Shown: one piece after another, positions 16,562-25,819 of the stretch
Layout: each line of letters begins with the position of its first letter
Position numbering within the stretch: the stretch's first letter is position 1
Source: Lysobacteraceae bacterium NML91-0213
GTDB taxonomy: Bacteria; Pseudomonadota; Gammaproteobacteria; Xanthomonadales; Xanthomonadaceae
Direction of reading: 5' to 3'
NCBI GenBank assembly: GCA_002798175.1
Contig: NWQL01000004.1
Span: 50,102 to 114,101, forward strand
Length of the DNA: 64,000 nucleotides
Translations under genes and position numbers: made by a program
Notes under the pieces: model-generated
What the model was told of the DNA's origin: nothing
Database searches by the model: none
Seen by the model: only the letters and a program-made list of their open reading frames with translations

Positions 16562-18825
16562 TGCGCCGGCTCCGCCGCTGCATCCTGCAGCGCCCGCAGG
16601 TAGCGCGCGCCGCCGTCGTCGATCGCGCGCGGCGCGATCCCCGCGGCGGGGCGCCGCATCGCGTGCCAGAGCAGCCCACGCAGGGTGTCGCGGCATTCGC
16701 CGCAGCCGGGGTCGTTGCGCACGGCGTCGATGGCCGCAACCACTGCCAGTGGATCATCGAGCGGCGCGTGGGCGGACCAGTCCTGCAGTGCATCCAGCAC
16801 CGGCGCCGGATCCTGCGCATCCGCAAGCGCCTGCCAGGCCCCCTGCAGCCGCGCGTCGTCGGCCGGCGTCGCCAGCGGCGGCAACCCGCGCGACGCCAGG
16901 CCCTCGCGATCACCGCCGAGACGCCGGGTTTCGTCGATCGGCGGCAACTGCGCACCCACGCGGGCCAGGTAGATGCGGTCGGCTTCCTGCACCTGCTTGA
17001 TCAGCCCGAGCGCCCGGTTGGCATACGGCAGTGCCGCCGAGGGATCCGCCTGCCGCAGATGCAGTTCCGACTGCCACATCTCGTTGAGGGCACGGCGCAG
17101 GATCTCGCGCGTCTTCGGGTCCAGCAGCGTCGCCGCCTCGGGGATGTCGTGGGTGTGGCCGAAGGCGGCGACCACGTCGCCGGCGCGACCGAACACGCCG
17201 TCCCGGGGCACACCATCCTCGGCAACGCCGTCGGCATGGTCGTGGTCATCGTGATCGTGGTGCGCCGCGGGCGGTGCCGGGGCGGGCGCGGCGCCTGCAT
17301 GGTCGTGGTCTCCGGCGGACGCGCCGGCCTCCGGCAGCGCATCCGAGCCGTCGGCGAAGATCCCGCCGGGCGAGACGGCCGGACGCGGCGGCGGAGCGGC
17401 CTGTGCGCCGGCACCGGGCGGCGCACGTGGTGCGCCTTCGGATTCCTCGCCGAGGAACTGTCCGTAGCGCAGCCGCAGCAGCCGCTGGTCGACGCCCAGC
17501 GCATCCGAGCGCCCGGCAAAACGCGCGGCGTCGAGCTGCGCGCGCTCGGCGATCAGCGCCTCGGCATCGATGATGATCTGGCGCTGGCTGCGGAAGTACG
17601 CCGGCAGGACCTGCCGGGCGAGGCCTTCCAGCCCGGAGACATCGGGCGGTGCCGGCGGCGGCCAGCGCAGGATCACGCTGGCACTGCGACCGGCCTGTGG
17701 TTCCGGCTGGCGCTGGTCGCGGACCTCGAGCCGCGCGACCAGATCCTCGCCCGGCTGCAGGCCGAACGTGGCGATGTCGAGGGTGGTGGCGTAGCGTCGC
17801 AGCCGCGGCCCACCCTGCCCGGCCAGGGTGCGCACGTGCTCGTGGAAGGTCTGGTTCTCGCCGCTGCCCTCGGTGCGCACGATCCGCAGCTGCGCCTGCA
17901 CCGCCACGCCGTGATCGTCGCTGGCCTCGAACGCCAGCCGCCACTGGCGCTGGCCATCGCTGCGCAGCTGCAGCGTCGCTTCCGGCGCCAGCACGCGCAC
18001 CTGTGGCGGGCGGTCGGCCACCGCGTCGAGCCGGTGCAGCGGCGGCAGCGGCTCTGCGCGGCTGCCCGCAACGCGCACGCGGTACAGGCGCGAGCGTTGC
18101 AGCCGCAGCGTTGTCGTCCAGGCCCCCGCCTCGTGGCGCAGCGCGACGCGCTCGCCGTCGAGGAATTCCAGCTCGACACCGGTGGGCTGCGGCGCGATGC
18201 GCAGTCGCCAGGTCAGCCGCGAACCCGCCGGTGCTTTCGCATCCAGAACCGCCACGGTATGCGGTTCGATGCCGGTGTACGCCGGCGGCTCGATGCGGAC
18301 CTCGGCTGCATCGAGGCGCGGTACCGCGGCGGCGGCGCGGGTGTCGCCCTGCCCGGGCAACGCCGTCGCAGGCCGCACGCCGGTCCATGGCCACCACGCC
18401 AGCAACGCGAGCACGGCAAGGGCAAGGCCCCAGGACAGCACCAGGGGACGCCGCGGCCATGGGCTCCGCAGGTCCGGCGGTGGCTCGCTGCGCAGGCGCG
18501 CGTCGAGCCGCGCACGCTGCAGGCGCTGCACCGGCCGCAACGAGTCCGCATCGACGAACAGCAACGCCGCGCTGTCGTCCATGTCCGTGCGCCGCGCATC
18601 GAGCATCGAGGCGAGCCAGCCACGGTCGAAACGCTGCAGCCGGCGCACGATCGTGGCACCCAGCGCAGCGGCAGCCATCGACCCGCACACCAGCGCGGCG
18701 ATGGGCCCGCCCAGCCGCCAGGCAAGCACGGCCAGCACCGCCAGCCAGGGCAGCACCATGAGTGCCGCCACCAGCACCTCGTGCGTTCGCGCCTGCCGCA
18801 GCCGTGCCAGCGCCGATCCACTCAT
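16558..18825 (-). CDS. Large membrane protein of DUF4175-like type with a His-rich linker
   Basis: The 755-residue protein has a short cytoplasmic N-terminus, membrane helices near residues 21-58 and 122-140, and a long periplasmic part with several beta-rich repeats (VRIEPPAYTGIEPHTVAVLD is typical). A helical C-terminal region follows. Around residues 505-532 lies a remarkable linker with GDHDHAG and HHDHDDHDHADG, a likely metal-binding or disordered segment. The architecture fits the DUF4175-type proteins that accompany MoxR-DUF58-BatA genes, but I could not test this. It overlaps both neighbours by four bases (ATGA), which indicates strict translational coupling. Confidence 0.78.
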   Translation of the reverse strand: MSGSALARLRQARTHEVLVAALMVLPWLAVLAVLAWRLGGPIAALVCGSMAAAALGATIVRRLQRFDRGWLASMLDARRTDMDDSAALLFVDADSLRPVQRLQRARLDARLRSEPPPDLRSPWPRRPLVLSWGLALAVLALLAWWPWTGVRPATALPGQGDTRAAAAVPRLDAAEVRIEPPAYTGIEPHTVAVLDAKAPAGSRLTWRLRIAPQPTGVELEFLDGERVALRHEAGAWTTTLRLQRSRLYRVRVAGSRAEPLPPLHRLDAVADRPPQVRVLAPEATLQLRSDGQRQWRLAFEASDDHGVAVQAQLRIVRTEGSGENQTFHEHVRTLAGQGGPRLRRYATTLDIATFGLQPGEDLVARLEVRDQRQPEPQAGRSASVILRWPPPAPPDVSGLEGLARQVLPAYFRSQRQIIIDAEALIAERAQLDAARFAGRSDALGVDQRLLRLRYGQFLGEESEGAPRAPPGAGAQAAPPPRPAVSPGGIFADGSDALPEAGASAGDHDHAGAAPAPAPPAAHHDHDDHDHADGVAEDGVPRDGVFGRAGDVVAAFGHTHDIPEAATLLDPKTREILRRALNEMWQSELHLRQADPSAALPYANRALGLIKQVQEADRIYLARVGAQLPPIDETRRLGGDREGLASRGLPPLATPADDARLQGAWQALADAQDPAPVLDALQDWSAHAPLDDPLAVVAAIDAVRNDPGCGECRDTLRGLLWHAMRRPAAGIAPRAIDDGGARYLRALQDAAAEPAQ

Positions 18826-19973
18826 GGCGCAGCCGCCCGGCGTGGCGAGGTCGCAAGCCAGCGCTCGATCGCCAACAGCAGCAGGATCAGCCACAGCAGC
18901 GGGCCGCGCAGGTCCTGCAATGCGGCAGGCCAGCGCAGGTCGTCCTGCTGCGGCGCGTAGTCGGCGGCGGGCGCACGCATCGGCGGTGGCACCGGCTGCA
19001 GCTGGCGGCGCAGTTCCGCAGGGAAGGCCGGATCGCCCAGTTGCGGCCAGTCGGCCAGGCGCAGCGGACGCTGGAGATGGAGGATGCGCCCGCGTCCGTG
19101 ACGTCGGCCCTGCGCCAGCACCACGCCATCGGCATCGCGCCAGGCCGGCGCCATGAGAGGTGCCGTGGCCCAGGTCGCATCGGCGGCGAGCAGCACGGTG
19201 CCGCCGGCTGCGGCGAAGTCACGCACCGGGGCGGGCACCTCGCCTGCAACGAGCCACGCCAGCGTGTCCGCGGTGTCCGGCACCGCAAGCTCCGGGCCGG
19301 CCGTATCCACGTCGTCGCGCCCATCGGGCGCACGCCATGCGGACGCGGCCGCGCGCAGGTAACGCGTCGCCTGCGCATGCTCCGGGTCATGGCGGATCGC
19401 CAGCCGCGGCGGTGCCGGTGCACCCGGCGGGTCGGCCTGCAGCCGTGGAAGCGGACGCCAGTCGACCGCGCGCGACAGCCGTGGCCGCTGCGCATCCGCG
19501 CCGTCCAGCGGATCGGGCACGTGGACCGTGAGCGCCACGCCTGCCGGCAGCTCCATATCGAGCTGGCGCAACAGGCTGCCGGTCGCCCCTACAGCCACCA
19601 TGCCGGCACCGACGGCATCGACCCGGGGCCAGCCCGGCGCCAGCCAGCGCCGTTGCTCATCGGCGCGGGCCGGCGGCAACGCGGCCGGATCCACACCGGG
19701 CACCAGCACGCTCCAGCGCTGCACCGGTGCGGTCTCCGGTGTTGCCGGCCGGGCCAGCCACAGGGCGAACAGCGCCAGCAGCAGCAGGCGCAGCAGCAGC
19801 AGCGGCCATTCGTCGACCCGCACCTGCCGCCGCGGCCTGGCCTTCGCGCGCAGCCAGCGCAGGGCGGCGAACGGCGTTGGCACCAGCGTCTGCCGGCGCG
19901 CCAGGTGCACCAGTACCGGCAGCAGCAGCGCCGCCAGTGCGAACAGGCCGGCCGGCAGCAGCAGCGTCGGCAT
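18822..19973 (-). CDS. BatA-like membrane protein (aerotolerance regulator N-terminal domain)
   Basis: The 383-residue protein begins with the BatA N-terminal signature: a first membrane helix, then PVLVHLARRQTLVPTPFAALRWL, then a second helix (LLLLRLLLLALFALWLARP, residues 58-76). The middle is a soluble domain with GGTVLLAADATW, and the protein ends in a C-terminal helix. BatA-like proteins occur with MoxR ATPases and DUF58 proteins and are thought to form envelope-anchored chaperone assemblies. The start codon overlaps the stop of the DUF58 gene by one base (TGATG). Confidence 0.85.
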   Translation of the reverse strand: MPTLLLPAGLFALAALLLPVLVHLARRQTLVPTPFAALRWLRAKARPRRQVRVDEWPLLLLRLLLLALFALWLARPATPETAPVQRWSVLVPGVDPAALPPARADEQRRWLAPGWPRVDAVGAGMVAVGATGSLLRQLDMELPAGVALTVHVPDPLDGADAQRPRLSRAVDWRPLPRLQADPPGAPAPPRLAIRHDPEHAQATRYLRAAASAWRAPDGRDDVDTAGPELAVPDTADTLAWLVAGEVPAPVRDFAAAGGTVLLAADATWATAPLMAPAWRDADGVVLAQGRRHGRGRILHLQRPLRLADWPQLGDPAFPAELRRQLQPVPPPMRAPAADYAPQQDDLRWPAALQDLRGPLLWLILLLLAIERWLATSPRRAAAP

Positions 19974-20854
19974 CAGCCGCGGCCCTGCAGCGCGAACAGC
20001 GCGCGCAGCGGTGCGTGGAGCGGTTCGTCGAGCACATGCCGCACATGGCGGATGCCCGCGGCATCCAACCGGGCGGCGAGGACGGCCTGCGCGGCGCCGA
20101 ACCGCTCGAGGAAGCCGGCACGCAATGCCGGGCCGTCACCCGGCAGCACCTCGCCGGTTTCCGGATCCTCGAAACGGCGTCCGCCGCGGTAGTCGAAATC
20201 ACGCTCGCCGGTGGTCAGCAGCTGGATCGCCAGCACTTCGCGGCGTGCGGCCGCAAGCCGCGTGGCCAGCTCCACCGGGACCGGGTCGAACAGGTCGCCG
20301 AGCAACACCACCATGTCGTCGGCACCGATGCGCTCCCACACCGGCGCAAGTCGCTCGCTGGCGGGCCAGGCACCGCCCGCGCGCGCACCATCGAGCATCA
20401 GCAACTGGCGATCGCGCTGGCGCGGCCCGCTGCCGGCATCCACGCCATCGATGCGCTCATTGCCGACCACCAGCAGGCCGGTGCGGTCACCCTGCGCGAT
20501 CGCGAGTTCGGTAATGGCGAGGGCCAGCTGGCATGCTGTGTCGAATCGGCTGGAACCGGGGCGCGCCTCGTCGGCCTGGCCCATCGAGCCGCTGGCATCG
20601 AGCAGCAGCCACACAGTCAACGGGCTCTCGCGCTCGGCCTCGCGCACGAACAGGCGATCGCTGCGCGCATAGAGCTTCCAGTCGATGGCCTTCGGTTCGT
20701 CGCCCGGCTCGTAGGCGCGGTACTGGGCGAACTCCATGCCGCTGCCACGCTCGCGGCCGCGATGCTGACCGATGCCGCCACGCGCCAGCACCCGGCGCGG
20801 CGCGATGCGCAGGCCGCGCAGGCGTGCGCGCAGTTCGGGCGACAGCGTGAGCAT
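19973..20854 (-). CDS. DUF58 domain protein with VWA-like fold
   Basis: The 293-residue protein matches DUF58: the signature GSGMEFAQYRAYEPGDEPKA precedes IDWKLYARSDRLFVREAE, and the VWA-like metal-site segment LLLDASGSMG is at about residue 80. DUF58 proteins are partners of MoxR AAA+ ATPases encoded next to them, as here (8 bases apart). The ATG at 20854 lies just after the MoxR stop. No signal peptide is seen, so it is probably cytoplasmic and docks to the membrane proteins encoded downstream. Confidence 0.92.
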   Translation of the reverse strand: MLTLSPELRARLRGLRIAPRRVLARGGIGQHRGRERGSGMEFAQYRAYEPGDEPKAIDWKLYARSDRLFVREAERESPLTVWLLLDASGSMGQADEARPGSSRFDTACQLALAITELAIAQGDRTGLLVVGNERIDGVDAGSGPRQRDRQLLMLDGARAGGAWPASERLAPVWERIGADDMVVLLGDLFDPVPVELATRLAAARREVLAIQLLTTGERDFDYRGGRRFEDPETGEVLPGDGPALRAGFLERFGAAQAVLAARLDAAGIRHVRHVLDEPLHAPLRALFALQGRG

Positions 20855-20862
20855 GTCCGCGG

Positions 20863-21864
20863 TCAGTGCGTACCCGGGAACGGCACGCTGTCGAGCAGGG
20901 CGATGACGATGTCGTCGGTGCTGCGCTGCTCGGCCTCGGCGGCGAACGACAGCAGCAGCCGATGGCGCATCACCGGCGCGGCCAGTGCCACGACGTCCTC
21001 GCGGGTCGCCGCGAGCCGCCCACGCAGCAGTGCGCGTGCCTTTGCCGCCAGCACCAGCGACTGCCCGGCACGCGGCCCGGCGCCCCAGCGCACGTAGTCG
21101 CGCACCGCCTGCGGTGCGCCATCGCCCGGGCGGCTCGCACGCACCAGCCGTGCGATCCATGCCACCAGCTCGGCGCCGACGTGCACCTCGCGCACCAGCG
21201 CCTGCAGCGCCAGCACGTCGTCGCCGGTCATCACCTGCGGCACCGCGGCCGTCGCACTGCCGGTGGTGCGCAGCAGGATGTCGCGCTCCTCGGCTTCGTC
21301 GGGATAGCCCAGCACGATCTGCAGCAGGAAGCGGTCGAGCTGCGCCTCGGGCAGCGGATAGGTGCCGGCCTGCTCGATCGGGTTCTGCGTGGCCAGGACG
21401 AAGAACGGCGCCGGCAGCCGATGGGTGGTGCCGGCATAGCTCACGGTGTGCTCGGCCATCGCCTCCAGCAGCGCGGCCTGGGTCTTGGGCGGGGTGCGGT
21501 TGAGCTCGTCGGCCAGCAGCAGGTTGGTGAACACCGGCCCCGGCTGGAAGCGGAACGCGCGATGGCCGGTGCCGTGGTCCTCCTCCAGCAACTCGGTGCC
21601 GAGCAGGTCGCTCGGCATCAGGTCGGGGGTGAACTGCACGCGGCGGAAGTCCAGCGCCAGCGCATCGCCGAGCGTGCGCACCAGCAGGGTCTTGCCGAGG
21701 CCTGGCACGCCTTCCAGCAGGGCGTGGCCGCCCGCCAGCAATGCGACCAGCAGCTGCTCGACCACGTCGTGCTGGCCGACAACCGCCTGGCCGATCGCGG
21801 CGCGCAGGTCGTCGAGGCGGCCACGCCAGGCGTCGAGGTCGGATTCGGTGATCGGTGTGCTCAT
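20863..21864 (-). CDS. MoxR-family AAA+ ATPase
   Basis: The 333-residue cytoplasmic ATPase has Walker A GVPGLGKT (about residue 48), Walker B LLADELNR, the MoxR segment PPKTQAALLEAMAE, sensor 1 LATQNPIEQAGTYPLPEAQLD, and the C-terminal lid domain. MoxR proteins act as chaperones that activate or assemble partner proteins, usually with VWA/DUF58 partners. This one lies between the DUF4159 and DUF58 genes in the nine-gene operon. In this operon the likely clients are the envelope proteins and TldD/PmbA enzymes, which is inference from context. Confidence 0.94.
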   Translation of the reverse strand: MSTPITESDLDAWRGRLDDLRAAIGQAVVGQHDVVEQLLVALLAGGHALLEGVPGLGKTLLVRTLGDALALDFRRVQFTPDLMPSDLLGTELLEEDHGTGHRAFRFQPGPVFTNLLLADELNRTPPKTQAALLEAMAEHTVSYAGTTHRLPAPFFVLATQNPIEQAGTYPLPEAQLDRFLLQIVLGYPDEAEERDILLRTTGSATAAVPQVMTGDDVLALQALVREVHVGAELVAWIARLVRASRPGDGAPQAVRDYVRWGAGPRAGQSLVLAAKARALLRGRLAATREDVVALAAPVMRHRLLLSFAAEAEQRSTDDIVIALLDSVPFPGTH

Positions 21865-21914
21865 GGGCGGGTCCGGGAATGGGGGGAAAGCGGTCATCGG
21901 CCGCGAAGATGGGC

Positions 21915-22616
21915 TCAGGCGGTCAACGCATAGACGACGATGTTGACCGCGAACTTCGTGTTGTCCTCGGCGAGGAAGCGCTTGTTGCGCCAGTCGTAGT
22001 CCCACTCGCAACCGTAGTCCTTGTTGCTGTAGAGCACGCCGAGGCGGCCGTCGATGCTGATGCCCTTGAGGTAGTCGTGCACCAGGTCGTCGCCCCAGCC
22101 ATTGAGTTCGAAACTGGTGGCCGGCGGCCCGTCGGGGAACCGGAAGAAGCTCGAGTAGATACCGTGGTTGGCGGGCAGCCTGCGCAATGCACTGGCGCCG
22201 AAGATCGATGCCATCTGCGCCTCGAACGACTTCGCGAACAGCCCGTCGATGTCGTGGTTGCAGTCATCGACGAAGACGAAGCCGCCGTTGCGCACGTAGC
22301 GCTCGAAGTTGCGCCGCTCGGCCGGGTTGAACTCGACCAGCTTGTGCCCGGCGAGATAGCAGAACGGCGCCGCCAGCATCTTCGGATCGGCCAGTTCCAC
22401 CACGTGCTCCTCCGGGTCCACGCGCAGGCTGGTGTAGTCGATCAGCGAGGTGATGACGTTGGATGGCATCCGCGCATCGACGTCCCAGTCGCCGGAGTCG
22501 TACTTCAGGCGGGTGAACCAGAAGTCGTAGGCGGCCGACTGCGCGCGCAGGGCCGGTGGCAGCGCCAGCAGAGCGGCGCTGCCGAGCAGGGCCTTGAGGA
22601 ACTGCGCGCGGTTCAT
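21915..22616 (-). CDS. DUF4159 protein with signal peptide
   Basis: The 233-residue protein starts with a signal peptide (MNRAQFLKALLGSAALLALP, cleavage after LRA near residue 25). The mature part reads YDFWFTRLKYDSGDWDVD, NVITSLIDYTSLRVDPEE, GGFVFVDDCNHDIDGLF and GIYSSFFRFPDG, the pattern of DUF4159, a GATase-like domain often fused to BatA-type proteins in Alphaproteobacteria. Here it is a free-standing exported protein. It follows pmbA by 58 bases and precedes moxR by 50. Its function is unknown. Confidence 0.88.
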   Translation of the reverse strand: MNRAQFLKALLGSAALLALPPALRAQSAAYDFWFTRLKYDSGDWDVDARMPSNVITSLIDYTSLRVDPEEHVVELADPKMLAAPFCYLAGHKLVEFNPAERRNFERYVRNGGFVFVDDCNHDIDGLFAKSFEAQMASIFGASALRRLPANHGIYSSFFRFPDGPPATSFELNGWGDDLVHDYLKGISIDGRLGVLYSNKDYGCEWDYDWRNKRFLAEDNTKFAVNIVVYALTA

Positions 22617-22674
22617 GGGTGGCGTTGGCCGGGCGCCCCCACCCGTTGTGCGGATGGAGGCGCGCCCTGCACGG

Positions 22675-24009
22675 TCAGACGGCGTCCGACAGCGAGCTGA
22701 AGGTGAAGTCGCGCAGGCGCATCGGCGGCAGCATCATCGCGAAGCTCGACTCGTCGCCCGACACCAGCACCGGTCGGCCGAGTTCGTCGATGTTGTTCAA
22801 CATGATCACCGGCGATTCGTTGAAGCGGAAATTCTTCACCGGGTGCACGATGCGGCCGTTCTCGATGTAGAAGGTGCCGTCGCGGGTCAGGCCGGTCAGC
22901 AGCACGGTCTGCGGATCGACCATACGGATGTACCAGGTGCGGGTGACCAGGATGCCGCGGTCGGTGCCGGCCACGAGATCCGCGGTGGTGCCCTCGCCAC
23001 CGGCCATGATCAGGTTGCCGGGGCTGCCCACCGCGCGCTTGCCCTGCTGCTGCGCCCAGTAGCGCGAGTAGTTGAGGTTGACCACCTTGCCGTCCTGGAT
23101 GATCGGCATCGCCTCGCGCGGCAGGCCTTCCTCGTCCCAGGGCATCACCGGTGCATCCGGATGCCACGGGTCGGCCGAGATGTTCACCCGCGGGTCGTAG
23201 ATCTGCTCGCCGAGCTTGTTGCCGCCGCCGGCCTTCGACAGGAAGCTGCGGCCCTCGTCGGCGGTACGCGCGTCGAAGAAGCGCATCATGAAGGAGATCA
23301 GCCCGGCGGCCGCGTGCGGCTCCAGGATCACCGTGTACTTGCCGGGTTCCAGCGCCTTGGCATCGGCCGACTCGGCGGCCTTGCGCATGGCGACGCGGAT
23401 GTCGCGGCTGGCATCGAAGTCGCTGGCGTTCTTCAGGCTGCGGCCAACCCAGCCCGAGCCGGTGCCGTCGGCGGTGCGCACGGTGCAGGTGTAGTTGAAG
23501 TTGGTGCCCTGCTGGTAGCCGAAGTTGCCATTGGAATTGGCGAACGCGGTGAAGTTGCGGCTGTCGAGCAGGAAGCCGGCGGCCACGAGATTCTCCTCGC
23601 GGCACGGCAGGATCGAATCCGCCGCGACCTGGGCGCGGAACTCGGGAGTGATCGCCGCGGTGGATTCGCTGAAGGTCGGGCTCGGCCGGTAGCTCTGCTT
23701 GCCGATCGCCGGCATGAACTCGGGGTTCTCCGGGGCGAGGCGGGCGAGGTCCTCGGCGCGCCGCACCACGCGCTCGAGCGCGGCGTCGTCGAACTCGTTG
23801 ACGGTGGCGGTGCCCACGCGCTTGCCGAACGCGACCTGCACGGCGAGCTCGACGTTGCTGACGATGCCGCTGGTGGACACATTGTTGAGCGCGAAGCGGA
23901 TGTTGCCGTCGACGCCACCATTCAGGGTGGCGGTGCACTCGTCGGCGGTGGACAGTGCGACGACCTTCTCGAGGATGGTGCGCGCCTGCTCTTCGGTATG
24001 GATGGTCAT
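22675..24009 (-). CDS. PmbA/TldE-like protein, partner of the TldD homologues
   Basis: The 444-residue protein belongs to the TldD/PmbA (U62) family. It lacks the HExxxH metal motif of TldD, as PmbA/TldE subunits do, but has the family's glycine-rich C-terminal half (SPGNLIMAGGEGT, GILVTRTWYIRMVDPQT, FYIENGRIVHPVKNFRFNESP). In E. coli, TldD and TldE form a heterodimer that degrades unfolded peptides and processes microcin B17. Unlike its two TldD neighbours, this protein has no signal peptide (MTIHTEEQARTILEK). It lies 17 bases after the second tldD-like gene. Confidence 0.9.
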   Translation of the reverse strand: MTIHTEEQARTILEKVVALSTADECTATLNGGVDGNIRFALNNVSTSGIVSNVELAVQVAFGKRVGTATVNEFDDAALERVVRRAEDLARLAPENPEFMPAIGKQSYRPSPTFSESTAAITPEFRAQVAADSILPCREENLVAAGFLLDSRNFTAFANSNGNFGYQQGTNFNYTCTVRTADGTGSGWVGRSLKNASDFDASRDIRVAMRKAAESADAKALEPGKYTVILEPHAAAGLISFMMRFFDARTADEGRSFLSKAGGGNKLGEQIYDPRVNISADPWHPDAPVMPWDEEGLPREAMPIIQDGKVVNLNYSRYWAQQQGKRAVGSPGNLIMAGGEGTTADLVAGTDRGILVTRTWYIRMVDPQTVLLTGLTRDGTFYIENGRIVHPVKNFRFNESPVIMLNNIDELGRPVLVSGDESSFAMMLPPMRLRDFTFSSLSDAV

Positions 24010-24026
24010 GTTGCGGAATCTCCTGG

Positions 24027-25658
24027 TCAGCCGAGCGAGCGGGCGGTGTTGATGATGTTGATGCCGTTGAAGCGGGTCGTCGCCGAACCGTGCGAGACCG
24101 CCGAGACCTGGCTCGGCTGGCCCTTGCCGTCGAAGAACGAGCCGCCCAGGCGGTAATCACGCTCGTCGCAGATGGCCGCGCACGCGCCCCAGAATTCCGG
24201 CGTGCGGATCTGGTAGGCGACGTCCTCGACCATGCCGGTGATCTCGCCGTTCCTGATCTCGTAGTACAGCTGGCCGCCGAACTGCGCGTTGTAGCGCTGC
24301 TGGTCGATCGAGAACGAACCGTCGCCGACGATGTAGATGCCGTCCTCGACGTCGCGGATCATCTCCGCCACGGTCAGCGGCGTCCTGCCTGCCGCCAGCG
24401 ACACATTGGCCATGCGCTGGAACTGCACGCTCGACCAGGAATCGGCATAGCAGCAGCCGTCGGACTCGGTCTTGCCGACGATATGCGCCTGGTCGCGGAT
24501 GGTCTGGTAGTCGACCAGGGTGCCGTCGCGCACCAGATCCCAGCGCTTGGTCGGCACGCCCTCGTCGTCGTAGGCCACCGCGCCGAGGCTGCCCGGCTGG
24601 GTCTTGTCGGCGAACAGGGTGACGATGTCGCTGCCGTACTGCAGGTTCCCGCGCTTGTCGAGCGTGGCGAAGCTGGTACCGGCGTAGTTGGCCTCGTAGC
24701 CGAGCACGCGGTCGAGTTCCAGCGGGTGGCCGACGTTCTCGTGGATGGTCAGCCACAGGTTGGACGGATCCAGCACCAGGTCGTAGCGGCCCGGCTTCAC
24801 CGACGGCGCGCGCAGTTTTTCCTGTGCCTGCTTCGCGGCGGCGATGGCGTCCTCGCGCATGTCGTAGGAGGTGCCGTAGTTCACCACCCCGTTGGGCGAA
24901 ACGTACTTCTGCGACGCGTCGCCATCGAGGTACTCGTAGCCCATGCCCATCGGTGACGACAGCCCGGCACGGGTGCGGAACTTGCCGCTGGTCTTGTCGA
25001 TCGCGGTGACGGTCATCGGCACCCAGATGCGGTGGACGTCCTGGTCGATGTAGGAGCCGTCGGTGGAGGCGAAATATTTCTGCTCGTTGACCAGGAACAT
25101 CATCGAGTTGACGAAGCTGGCACCGGCGCCGAGCGCCGCGGCGTTGACGCCGAGCAGCAGGTCGACCTTGTCCTTGACCGGCACGTCCATGCTGTTCTTG
25201 CGGATCGGCGTACGCCACGAGACCTCGCCCAGCGACGGCGCCGGCGCAAGCCGCACCGGCTCGGTCTGGATCTTCGCGTTGGCACGTGCGATGGCGGTGG
25301 CCTGGCGAGCGGCCTCGGCCACGCCGTCATCGGTGAGCGTGTTGGTGGCGGCGAAGCCCCAGGCGCCGTTGGCGATGACGCGCACGCCGACACCGGTCGA
25401 CTCGGTGTTGACCACGTTCTGCACCTTGTCCTCGCGGGTCATCACGAACTGGCGCAGGTAGCGGCCGATGCGCACGTCGCAGTAGCTGGCGCCGGAGCCG
25501 GTGGCCGCCTGCAGCGCGGCGTCGGCGAGCCGTTTCTTCGTGGCCACGTCGATGGTGGTGACGAGTTCGTCGGCGGCGATCGCGCGCCCGAACACCGATG
25601 GCAGGACGAGCCCGCCGATGCCAAGGCCGCCAAGGGCCAGGAAGTCGCGTCGTTGCAA
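24027..25658 (-). CDS. Tat-exported TldD-like metallopeptidase, second copy
   Basis: The 543-residue TldD homologue carries an N-terminal twin-arginine signal (RRDFLALGG followed by a hydrophobic stretch and AIAA). The zinc motif HENVGH (HExxxH) has its first His at residue 306, within TIHENVGHPLELDRVLGYEA. The only start that fits both the Tat signal and a Shine-Dalgarno (GGGGAGA) is TTG at 25658. It is closely related to the gene just upstream and shares the motif position exactly. It presumably pairs with the PmbA-like protein downstream. The peptide substrate is unknown. Confidence 0.9.
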   Translation of the reverse strand: MQRRDFLALGGLGIGGLVLPSVFGRAIAADELVTTIDVATKKRLADAALQAATGSGASYCDVRIGRYLRQFVMTREDKVQNVVNTESTGVGVRVIANGAWGFAATNTLTDDGVAEAARQATAIARANAKIQTEPVRLAPAPSLGEVSWRTPIRKNSMDVPVKDKVDLLLGVNAAALGAGASFVNSMMFLVNEQKYFASTDGSYIDQDVHRIWVPMTVTAIDKTSGKFRTRAGLSSPMGMGYEYLDGDASQKYVSPNGVVNYGTSYDMREDAIAAAKQAQEKLRAPSVKPGRYDLVLDPSNLWLTIHENVGHPLELDRVLGYEANYAGTSFATLDKRGNLQYGSDIVTLFADKTQPGSLGAVAYDDEGVPTKRWDLVRDGTLVDYQTIRDQAHIVGKTESDGCCYADSWSSVQFQRMANVSLAAGRTPLTVAEMIRDVEDGIYIVGDGSFSIDQQRYNAQFGGQLYYEIRNGEITGMVEDVAYQIRTPEFWGACAAICDERDYRLGGSFFDGKGQPSQVSAVSHGSATTRFNGINIINTARSLG

Positions 25659-25819
25659 GGCAGTTCTCCCCAAATATGCGCGCGACGGCTGCCGCGGCGG
25701 TGGTACAGCGGTGGTCGCGATGGCCTCACGTGGCTGCTCGCGACGCTCGATGGTTCCGGCATGGTGCACGGATCGGGCTGGTGGCGCCTGCGGCGACGGC
25801 CGCCGGCAAGGTGGATCGC

